Shown piece by piece: positions 57,519 through 63,872 of a stretch of DNA of 63,872 nt (its first letter is position 1; each line of letters opens with the position of its first letter). Source of the DNA: Micromonospora sp. H61 (GTDB lineage Bacteria; Actinomycetota; Actinomycetes; Mycobacteriales; Micromonosporaceae); NCBI RefSeq assembly GCF_018070325.1, contig NZ_JAGPXY010000033.1, positions 1 to 63,872 on the forward strand, given 5' to 3'. A model generated the notes under the pieces. The model ran no database searches. It was not told where the DNA came from and was given only the letters and a program-made list of their open reading frames with translations. Both the position numbers and the translations under genes were made by a program.

Positions 57519-60500
57519 GTGGATCTCGCCAAACTACTGGGACCGGCTATCGGAACACTCGTTCGAGTTGCCATCGAACGACCCGTAGGCGCAGGACTTG
57601 CGAGAAGTCCAGTTTATCCCGAAGGTCGAGTCAAGCTTCCTGGCCGCCGACTGAACGGTCTAACGCGCTCCCTGAGCGGTAAGTTGGCGGTCCAGGTCGG
57701 CGCAGCGCTTTCTGAACTTCGCGCGATCGAGTTTGGCTCGGTTGGAGAAGACGACTGGGCCTGCGTTGTCATTGCCGCCTGCGACACCCTCGGGAAAATG
57801 CCAACGTTCACGGCTTCAAGTCTCCTGGCGGTTGACTTAGAGCCAGATCGCCTATATACACAAATCCGCAGGAGCGATCCCGATCGACCCGAAAAAGCTG
57901 CGTTGAGTTCCGAGGAAACAATCGCATATGAGCGTGTTCTGCGAGAGTGCTGCTGGCAGATCGTTGAGTTCATTACGCGGCAGCCAGAGTTTACGCGTCG
58001 GGTGCAGGTAGAGCTCGTACGTCGCACGGGCGAGATAGCTGACTCGCTGGACAGGCTCTCGGAAGGCTCGGATTCTCACGACCTCTTCGATTTCGAGAGA
58101 AGATACCTGGAGTTGGTGCTTGATAAACTCGACAACCTGCAACTCTTCGGTGTAACCCTTCGGCACAGCGATGCTTACTCCCTGAGTACTGCCTATCTGA
58201 GTCTTAATGCGTCCCCGGAGCAGGCGAATCGACGCAACGGGCGTGCTGGCGCGGATCGGTTGAGAGTTCATGAAGCTTTAGCCGACGCGAAACGGGTTCT
58301 AATACGAGGAGAAGCGGGCTCAGGAAAGACGACGTTGCTGCAATGGCTGGCAGTTAACGCGGTGCAGTCCCCCGAGAGTCTGCCGGACGGATGGTCGGCG
58401 GGCGTGCCGTTCCTGCTTCCGCTCCGCCGATATGCGCTACAAGACCTGCCGATGCCTGACCTCTTTCTGCGGGAGATCGCTCCCGCCCTGTCATCCGAGG
58501 CGCCTCCGAAGTGGGTGGCATCGGTTCTGAAAGCGGGTCGGGCTCTCGTCCTAATCGATGGGGTGGACGAACTGCCGCAAAACCGACGAGGAGATGTGTG
58601 GGTATGGCTCAATGACCTAGTGAAGACCTACCCGGATTCCACCTACGTGATTACGTCTCGTCCACCTGCCGTCGACGGGAAGGCCCTTGTACCGAACAAG
58701 TTCGATACCTTTATGCTTTTACCAATGGGGTCATCTGATGTTCGAGCATTCGTCGGTCAATGGCACAAGGCGATTCGACAGGTTCGGGACGATTCTGGGC
58801 ATGCATTGGCGACTTACGAGTCAGAACTCCTAGACAAACTCGCGCGGCGCCGTGACCTCCGTAGGTTAGCCACTAACCCGCTACTTTGCGCTCTGATTTG
58901 CGCTCTACACCTTGAGCGCTACCGGCAGTTGCCGCAGGACCGGATGGGTTTGTATCGAGCCGCCCTTGAAATGCTGCTCGTACGTCGCGACGAATCGCGG
59001 GGCATCAACGCAGATAGAGTCAACTTGTCTCAGCAGGACCAAGAAGCATTGCTTGGCCAGTTGGCGTATTGGCTCGTGCGTAACGGATGGTCGGATTGCG
59101 ACAGGCGGGACGCGACTACTCGATTGTCGCGTTACATGAAGGCGATGCCGTATGTTGAGTCTCGACCTTCTGAGGTTCTAAACTTCCTCCTTCTTCGATC
59201 CGGAACGTTGAGAGAGCCGGTCGTTGGAAGAATCGACTTTTTGCATAAGACGTTTCAAGAGTATCTGGCTGCGCAGGCCATCCTTGACGATGGCGATATC
59301 GACGCCATGATAAAGCATGCCCACGAGGATCACTGGCGTGAAGTCGTTGTGATGGCCGTCGGACATAGTCGTAGGGACGAGCGAGAGCGAATCATACGAG
59401 GGCTTGTGAAGCGCGGAGAGGAAGATGAGGACGTCAAGCGCCGGCTATATCTGCTAGCGGTCTCATGCCTAGAGCACCCTGGCGCCCTCGATCCGACGCT
59501 CGTCTTGGAAGTACGAGAGAAGGCTTCGCGGCTCGTTGTGCCGGAAGAATGGCGGCAGGTCGACCTAATTGCTGCTGCCGGCGAGGTGGTATTGGATGTG
59601 ATTCCGGACCCCACCCATCTGACGGATTTAGAAGGCATCTTACTGATCGACGTTGTCAATCGATTCGATGTCGAGGATTCGCTTCCCGTGCTGGCTCGAA
59701 TTAGCAAATCGCAAAGCCGGGCAGTGAGGGGTAAGCTTGCCACCTACTGGCCTGAATCCGCAGTGGAATCTTACGCCAGTGCTGTTCTCGGTGATATGCG
59801 CCTTGATGATGTGTCCGTCCGCGCTAGCGGCCCGGGACAGTTCCGCGCGGCTGCGAGACTGGGGGGTTTAACCACGCTTGTAGTGCAAGAGATGCCCGGT
59901 CCTGAAATCGTAGCGTTCGATCGACTTTCGGACCTCAAGGGCCACAGCAACCTTCGCACTCTTATCCTCGATAGGGTAGCCGTCATCGACTTGGAGGATG
60001 CGGCGACTTGCCCTGAACTGAACACTTTGATCATTCACGATTCTTTTATTCGCGCTGGTCTGCAGGGTCTACGCGGCGCCCGACTACGGGAACTGGCATT
60101 GCTCGGTATTCCGGATAGTGCACCCCTTGAGCGTCACGTCGACGCGATTGGAACGCTCCCTGATCTTCGGCGCTTGACAATAGATGTCAGTGCAATTCCG
60201 GGGAATGGCCTCGATCTGCCAAACAACTCTGCCCTCGAACGGGTAGATTTTCTAGCGCAGCATTGGATGGCGTCGGCGGTAGACTATGCTCACCGCGCGC
60301 CGGCGTGGTCTTGCATTGGTTCGGGCCGGACTGCCCTGGATTGGCATCGTCCGAGCCTGGCAAAGATTGGTAATCTCCCCACGTTGAAGGAAGTGTCCAT
60401 ATCTGGATGGCCATCCGGAACGGAAATTGAGCTGCTGCGTAAATCGCCACAACTTGAAGTCCTTCGAGTTGTGGTCGCAGAGGATCGCTTGCGTGAGGCG

Positions 60501-60761
60501 ATCCTGTCAGGCGGACACGAGTATAACTATCCGACGGTCAGTTCGGGCGCGATACGGACAATCCGCGCACTGAAAATGTTAAAGCGGCTTGAAATAGGGA
60601 TACTCGTACCAGACTCAGCAGGTCCTCTTTACTCACCGGTGCGACACAACCGGATCCGATACGTGCGCGCTGAAAGCTTCCCGACGGTCGCCCGGGAAAT
60701 CCGGTCGAATCTTCCTCGCGGGTCGACGATCGAATTGTCGATCAACGGCTCGACGTTTTAA
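57519..60761 (+). CDS. Bacterial NACHT NTPase with LRR-like C-terminus
   Basis: 1080 residues from GTG at 57519, chosen for its GGAGG site; an open frame back to 57372 lacks one. Residues about 1-220 form a helical N-terminal domain with FDFERRYLELVLDKLDNLQLFGVTL just before the NACHT core, as in the helical (NNH-like) bacterial NACHT class. NACHT at about 250-600: Walker A GEAGSGKTTLLQWLA near 263, Walker B ALVLIDGVDELP near 345, sensor YVITSRPP, then a winged/helical part with FLHKTFQEYLAAQAI. From about 780 Leu-rich repeats (LRTLILDRVAVIDLEDAATCPELNTLIIHD). Such NLR-related ATPases protect bacteria from phages. Codon use is A/T-richer than neighbours, so acquired. Confidence 0.88.
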   Translation: MDLAKLLGPAIGTLVRVAIERPVGAGLARSPVYPEGRVKLPGRRLNGLTRSLSGKLAVQVGAALSELRAIEFGSVGEDDWACVVIAACDTLGKMPTFTASSLLAVDLEPDRLYTQIRRSDPDRPEKAALSSEETIAYERVLRECCWQIVEFITRQPEFTRRVQVELVRRTGEIADSLDRLSEGSDSHDLFDFERRYLELVLDKLDNLQLFGVTLRHSDAYSLSTAYLSLNASPEQANRRNGRAGADRLRVHEALADAKRVLIRGEAGSGKTTLLQWLAVNAVQSPESLPDGWSAGVPFLLPLRRYALQDLPMPDLFLREIAPALSSEAPPKWVASVLKAGRALVLIDGVDELPQNRRGDVWVWLNDLVKTYPDSTYVITSRPPAVDGKALVPNKFDTFMLLPMGSSDVRAFVGQWHKAIRQVRDDSGHALATYESELLDKLARRRDLRRLATNPLLCALICALHLERYRQLPQDRMGLYRAALEMLLVRRDESRGINADRVNLSQQDQEALLGQLAYWLVRNGWSDCDRRDATTRLSRYMKAMPYVESRPSEVLNFLLLRSGTLREPVVGRIDFLHKTFQEYLAAQAILDDGDIDAMIKHAHEDHWREVVVMAVGHSRRDERERIIRGLVKRGEEDEDVKRRLYLLAVSCLEHPGALDPTLVLEVREKASRLVVPEEWRQVDLIAAAGEVVLDVIPDPTHLTDLEGILLIDVVNRFDVEDSLPVLARISKSQSRAVRGKLATYWPESAVESYASAVLGDMRLDDVSVRASGPGQFRAAARLGGLTTLVVQEMPGPEIVAFDRLSDLKGHSNLRTLILDRVAVIDLEDAATCPELNTLIIHDSFIRAGLQGLRGARLRELALLGIPDSAPLERHVDAIGTLPDLRRLTIDVSAIPGNGLDLPNNSALERVDFLAQHWMASAVDYAHRAPAWSCIGSGRTALDWHRPSLAKIGNLPTLKEVSISGWPSGTEIELLRKSPQLEVLRVVVAEDRLREAILSGGHEYNYPTVSSGAIRTIRALKMLKRLEIGILVPDSAGPLYSPVRHNRIRYVRAESFPTVAREIRSNLPRGSTIELSINGSTF

Positions 60762-60820
60762 TGGGCCGGCCACTTCAGCAGACCTGCTCTGGGATCTAGC
60801 CGGACCTCCGGGCAGGTTCT

Positions 60821-61390
60821 ATGCTCGAAGGGGTGAGGTCTCTTTCGGAGCGAGCCGCCCAAGCAGCTGAACGTAGGTTGGCGACCGCACTTCCACGGCG
60901 TTGGCGACACGTCCAAGCTGTCGCGCAGAAGGCTGCGGGGCTGAGGCTAGGTCTGAGCGTGGAAGAGCAGGATGTCCTCACAGCTTCAGCCTGGCTGCAC
61001 GACGTCGGATATGCGCCCGGCATCACTGAAACCGGCTTCCATGCCTTGGACGGGGCGCGTTGGGTCCTGAATGAGGGCTTTGGCTATCGCCTAGCCGGAC
61101 TGGTGGCTTACCACTCTTGTGCATCCCACGAGGCCGAAAGGCGAGGGCTCGATGAGGTCCTGGACTGCGAGTTTCCGAGGGAGGATTCGGACGTCTCGGA
61201 CGCCCTATGGTTCTCGGATATGACGACTGGACCTGACGGCCAAGACCTATCGGTCGCGGAACGGCTAGCCGAAATACGGGAGCGTTACGGTCCTGGTGAT
61301 TTGGTGACGTGGTTCTGGCGACAGGCCGAGCCCTCACTGCTGGAAGTCGTGCGACGGACGCAGGCACGGGCGTCGGCTCAACCTATGTAG
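60821..61390 (+). CDS. HD-domain phosphohydrolase-like protein
   Basis: 189 residues. HD fold: first His in PRRWRHVQAVAQ, the HD pair in ASAWLHDVGYAPG, then a further His in LAGLVAYHSCASHEA. Metal-dependent phosphohydrolase on nucleotides is the family's usual activity. ATG at 60821; a GTG four codons on (VRSLSERAAQ) is an alternative and follows GAAGG. Starts 59 bp after the NACHT gene, same strand, and overlaps the convergent NUDIX gene by 13 bp. Part of the A/T-richer block. Confidence 0.85.
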   Translation: MLEGVRSLSERAAQAAERRLATALPRRWRHVQAVAQKAAGLRLGLSVEEQDVLTASAWLHDVGYAPGITETGFHALDGARWVLNEGFGYRLAGLVAYHSCASHEAERRGLDEVLDCEFPREDSDVSDALWFSDMTTGPDGQDLSVAERLAEIRERYGPGDLVTWFWRQAEPSLLEVVRRTQARASAQPM

Positions 61391-61848
61391 GGCTCGTTTC
61401 GCCGCTCGAAACCGTGATCGATGCGCAGCCGCATAGACGGGTGAATCGACAGACCGTTCAACTGATCTTGAGCTGTCCACCACACCGCCGACGACTCATC
61501 GCTCGTTGTAAGCTGCCCGCCAGCGTACCGGCCACGGAAGCAAATCGAGAACTGCTGCCGCACCTCGCCGTCGCTGTATTCCACGACGTGGTTCGGGTTG
61601 GTGTAGATCCCGACCACGCCGGTCACCTCAACCTCGACACCGGTCTCCTCGCGCGCCTCTCGCGCGGCGGTCTCGGCGATGTACTCGCCGAAGTCCTGGG
61701 CACCGCCGGGCAGCGCCCACAGGCCGTTGTCGGTGCGCTGGATGAGCAGCACCCGGTCTTGCTCGTCCTGCACGAAGACGGTCACTGCGACGACGATGCT
61801 GTTCGGCTTCGGGGCGTTCGGGTTGTTGAAGTGCTCGATCCGCGCCAT
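61378..61848 (-). CDS. NUDIX hydrolase
   Basis: 156 residues. The NUDIX box is complete: GGAQDFGEYIAETAAREAREE followed by TGVEVE (G-x5-E-x7-RExxEE-G form). N-terminus PNSIVVAVTVFVQDEQDRVLLIQRTDNGLWALPGG fits nucleoside-diphosphate-X hydrolases. It is 26 bp downstream of the XRE gene, same strand, so probably one transcript; convergent with the HD gene. Substrate unknown. Confidence 0.92.
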   Translation of the reverse strand: MARIEHFNNPNAPKPNSIVVAVTVFVQDEQDRVLLIQRTDNGLWALPGGAQDFGEYIAETAAREAREETGVEVEVTGVVGIYTNPNHVVEYSDGEVRQQFSICFRGRYAGGQLTTSDESSAVWWTAQDQLNGLSIHPSMRLRIDHGFERRNEPYIG

Positions 61849-61874
61849 GGTCCTAGCCTTTCACCGCCAGAATC

Positions 61875-62624
61875 TCAATGCTCAGGCCAAACCGCCCGCT
61901 TCTTCCCGAGGACTCGGTTGAAGCTAGCGACATAGCTGTCGAACAGGTCTCCCCCTCCAAGGTGCCGCAGGTGCAGCACCGGCGCGTACGCGGCCGGTGT
62001 GCCGTAGAGGTGGGTGTTGACCAGCATCTCATCGTCGAAGCGGTAGATGGAGTTGTAAAGGATGGTGTCGTGGTAGTAGATCCCGACGTTGTCCAGGTCC
62101 CGTAGGTCTCTGTAGAACGCCAACGCGTTCAGAATCTTGTTGGACATGGCTGGCCCGATGCCCTCGGCGTCTCCACGCTCGGTGATGTGCTCGCCCTCCG
62201 GGTCGCCGAATAGCAACTCCACCTGCGCCCCAGCCAACGCCTTCTCGCGGAGCGTTGCGATCCAGCGGTGGTTGAACTCGGGCAGGAACAGTCCTCCATA
62301 GACCAACACGCCGACCTGTCGGTTGGCCTGCACCAGGAGCCGCTGCCAGAGGTCGGTTGGGACGGCCCCGCGGCGCGGGTAGATGTGGACGAGTTCCGAC
62401 TGGCTGATCTGCACGGCTCGTTGCGTCGGAAGCGCGTCCGGCCAGAGGTACGACTCACTCTCGTTCAGCAGTTCGGCGATGGTGTGGCGATAACGCGGGT
62501 ACGGGTTGCGGGTCTGTGTCACCCACCGCTCGACAGTCTTCGGGTCGACACCGAGCCTTTCCGCCAACGTCGATGCCGTCAGACCGTTCTTGAGCATGCC
62601 GTTGCGAAGACGGTCGTTCGGCAT
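61875..62624 (-). CDS. XRE regulator with DUF5919/PLD-like domain
   Basis: 249 residues from ATG at 62624 (AGGAGA upstream). Helix-turn-helix at about 3-60 (LTASTLAERLGVDPKTVERWV). The C-terminal half (about 85-245) runs VGVLVYGGLFLPEFNHRWIATLREKA, VELLFGDPEGEHI, ALAFYRDLRDLDNVGIYYHDTILYNSIYRFDDEMLVNTHLYG, the strand-helix order of phospholipase D-like domains, but without a clear HKD catalytic motif. Such HTH-DUF5919 proteins are actinobacterial; a sensing role is assumed. Operon with the NUDIX gene. Confidence 0.85.
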   Translation of the reverse strand: MPNDRLRNGMLKNGLTASTLAERLGVDPKTVERWVTQTRNPYPRYRHTIAELLNESESYLWPDALPTQRAVQISQSELVHIYPRRGAVPTDLWQRLLVQANRQVGVLVYGGLFLPEFNHRWIATLREKALAGAQVELLFGDPEGEHITERGDAEGIGPAMSNKILNALAFYRDLRDLDNVGIYYHDTILYNSIYRFDDEMLVNTHLYGTPAAYAPVLHLRHLGGGDLFDSYVASFNRVLGKKRAVWPEH

Positions 62625-62829
62625 GGCATCTCCTGCGCACTGGGCTGGGGACGGCATCGGGACGGCTCAGCCTAGCAAGGACGTCCCCAGTCGTCCGTGA
62701 CTCGCGGTGAAGTCGTCATTACCAATCGGCGGAGCCTGGTTCCACAGGACAGGTCATCCAAACAGGACGCGAGAGGCACGGCTGAGGTTCGGTGTGTCTA
62801 AGCGTCGGCACCGGCTGGCGGGGGTGGGC

Positions 62830-62991
62830 ATGCAAGGCGACGAGTCGCAAAGCCGAGGCGAGCAGTCCGAGGCGGCCGAGCGGGAGGCTGCCAAACAGCG
62901 CCTGCTTGCGCAGGCCGAGGCGGAACGCGTACCCGTAGACGACACGACCCGAGCGGTCCCGGACCGGCGGTGGCGGCGTGACCAGCGATGA
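62830..62991 (+). CDS. Small charged helical protein, 53 aa
   Basis: MQGDESQSRGEQSEAAEREAAKQRLLAQAEAERV then PVDDTTRAVPDRRW. No family recognised; the middle is a likely single charged helix. ATG at 62830 after GGGGTGGGC. It overlaps the next gene's GTG by 14 bp in another phase, which implies coupled translation and is the main reason for calling it. Could be a short leader peptide. Confidence 0.5.
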   Translation: MQGDESQSRGEQSEAAEREAAKQRLLAQAEAERVPVDDTTRAVPDRRWRRDQR

Positions 62992-63872
62992 CCTCCCGAT
63001 CGGCCGGCGGGTGGCCCGATGGCGGGTGCGGCGGTCGATGACGCAACAGATGCTGGCAGACCGGCTCCGGAGGTCGAAGAGCTGGGTGGACAAGGTGGAG
63101 CGGGGCGTGCGCGCCCTGGACCGCTATTCGGTGATTCAGGAACTGGCCCACGTCCTGCGAGTCGATCCGGAGGTGCTGCTCGGCCAGCAGCGCAGCACCC
63201 CGGCGAGCACGCCGGACGGGGTGGACGACATCCGGACCGCTCTCGCCCGCTACGACACCCCACAGTCCCCAGAGCAGACGGACGAACTAAGAAGGCAGGT
63301 CGCCTACGCCTGGTTGAGCTACCAGCACGCGCACTACGGGCAGCTGGTGCGGGTGTTACCGGGTCTGCTCGACGCCGCCCAGGCCGCGCAGACACCAGAG
63401 CTACTGGTCCAGGCGTACCGGATCACCTCGTCGCTGCTGGTGAAGCTCGGCGAGGCCGACCTCGCCTGGCTGGCCGCCGACCGGGCGATGTCCGCCGCCA
63501 GCGACGACCCGATCCTGGTGGCAACGGCAGCCATCTCGGTAGGCCAAGCGCTCCGCGCGCAAGACCGAGACCATCTGGCCCTGTCCGCGCTGCTGCCCGC
63601 CGCCAACCGCGTCCTTCCACCCTCATCCCACTCCGGTGATCAAGAGGTTTGCGGGACCTTTGGAGATCAAACCACCCCCAAACCTCTTGATCACCGGGGT
63701 CGGGGCGATCACCGGGGTCGGGGCGATCGCCGGGTTCAGGGCGACCGCCGGGATTGGGCGGTGGGTGGGACGCTGCTGGTGCAGGCCGCCCTGGCCGCCG
63801 CCGGCTGCGGCGATAGCCGCCGCGCTGACGAGCTGACCGAGCGGGCCGCGGGGATCGCCGCCAGCCTGAGGG
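62978..63872 (+). CDS. HTH/TPR-type regulator, 5' part only (runs off window)
   Basis: At least 298 residues from GTG at 62978, open to the window edge. XRE helix-turn-helix at about 5-65 (IGRRVARWRVRRSMTQQMLADRLRRSKSWVDKVERGVRALDRYSVI), followed by TPR-like helices (RRQVAYAWLSYQHAHYGQLVRVLPGLLDAAQAA and QAYRITSSLLVKLGEADLAWLAADRAM). At about 218-261 a run HSGDQEVCGTFGDQTTPK and four copies of DHRGRG-like hexapeptides replace normal TPR sequence: an in-frame repeat insertion (63633-63760). After it the TPR text resumes (AALAAAGCGDSRRADELTERAAGIA). Regulators of this type are common in Micromonosporaceae. Function otherwise unknown. Confidence 0.85.
   Translation, partial: MTSDDLPIGRRVARWRVRRSMTQQMLADRLRRSKSWVDKVERGVRALDRYSVIQELAHVLRVDPEVLLGQQRSTPASTPDGVDDIRTALARYDTPQSPEQTDELRRQVAYAWLSYQHAHYGQLVRVLPGLLDAAQAAQTPELLVQAYRITSSLLVKLGEADLAWLAADRAMSAASDDPILVATAAISVGQALRAQDRDHLALSALLPAANRVLPPSSHSGDQEVCGTFGDQTTPKPLDHRGRGDHRGRGDRRVQGDRRDWAVGGTLLVQAALAAAGCGDSRRADELTERAAGIAASLR
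63633..63697. repeat. Palindromic repeat inserted in a coding sequence
   Basis: CCGGTGATCAAGAGGTTTG (63633-63651) is the exact complement of 63679-63697, giving a 19-bp perfect stem with a 27-base loop. The arm GATCAAGAGGTTTG looks like a dispersed Micromonosporaceae palindromic element. It lies inside the HTH/TPR gene and does not break its frame. Confidence 0.8.
63689..63760. repeat. Four 18-bp tandem repeats, in frame
   Basis: Units of 18 bp start at 63689, 63707, 63725 and 63743. The first two are identical (GATCACCGGGGTCGGGGC), the last two diverged. Each unit encodes six residues, so copy-number change would not shift the frame. Confidence 0.85.

Noticed and set aside
63689..63760. CRISPR array
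   Set aside because: Units are contiguous with no spacers, only 18 bp, and in frame within a gene; a tandem repeat.
1..63872. tRNA, rRNA, riboswitch or replication origin
   Set aside because: None could be recognised by eye; small structured RNAs could still have been missed.

Overview
The window looks like a chromosomal segment of a high-GC actinomycete, most likely Micromonospora or a close relative in Micromonosporaceae. The grounds are strong G/C third-position bias, many GTG starts, several probable leaderless genes (TANNNT box six bases before a GTG), and the gene families present: DUF5709, DUF222-HNH, BTAD/AfsR-type regulator, MmyB-type regulators, CBM2- and ricin-linked secreted hydrolases. 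The genus is inference. No rRNA, tRNA, CRISPR array or origin was seen.

Layout. 1-1.5 kb: a complete IS5-family element (98-1008) inserted exactly at the stop codon of a small conserved gene. 1.5-9.1 kb: soluble transhydrogenase, a decayed FnIII-CBM2 gene, and a two-component system divergent from an ABC ATPase/FtsX-type permease pair. 9.1-13 kb: secreted ricin-alginate lyase protein, DUF2000/AraC divergent pair, MmyB-type regulator. 13-21.1 kb: a catabolic island with a minus-strand operon (CaiB/BaiF CoA-transferase, citryl-CoA lyase-like protein, LigB- and LigA-like extradiol dioxygenase subunits, MDR reductase, aldehyde dehydrogenase), divergent from an ATZ/TRZ-type amidohydrolase and an IclR regulator. 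21-38.6 kb: mostly single genes (DinB, DUF222-HNH, MFS exporter, DUF5709, hydrolases, ECF-SnoaL sigma factor, WYL regulator, epoxide hydrolase, aldo/keto reductase, a SnoaL/CMD/TetR group, GH5 cellulase, DJ-1 family proteins) plus a winged-helix gene broken by one amber codon.

38.7-45.1 kb holds a three-gene operon: a GCS2/YbdK ligase fused to a circularly permuted ATP-grasp, an asparagine-synthase-like amidotransferase of the N-acetylglutaminylglutamine type, and an S9 peptidase. It resembles the NAGGN osmolyte 'trio' but with different ligase and peptidase families, and is the best candidate for an under-described metabolic system. Downstream are a possible PD-(D/E)XK-like protein, a RibD-type reductase and a large BTAD/NB-ARC regulator.

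49.4-57.2 kb carries a GH55-like double beta-helix protein behind a LacI-type palindrome, the remains of an exopolysaccharide locus (truncated O-antigen ligase, fused/deleted glycosyltransferases, an epimerase without its catalytic lysine), and a GH71/99-like secreted hydrolase with two discoidin modules.

57.5-63.9 kb is visibly more A/T-rich in its first part and looks acquired: a bacterial NACHT-LRR protein (probable anti-phage NLR-like ATPase), an HD-domain protein, a NUDIX hydrolase, an XRE regulator with a PLD-like C-terminal domain, and an HTH/TPR regulator that runs off the window and contains an in-frame palindromic repeat with four 18-bp tandem units.
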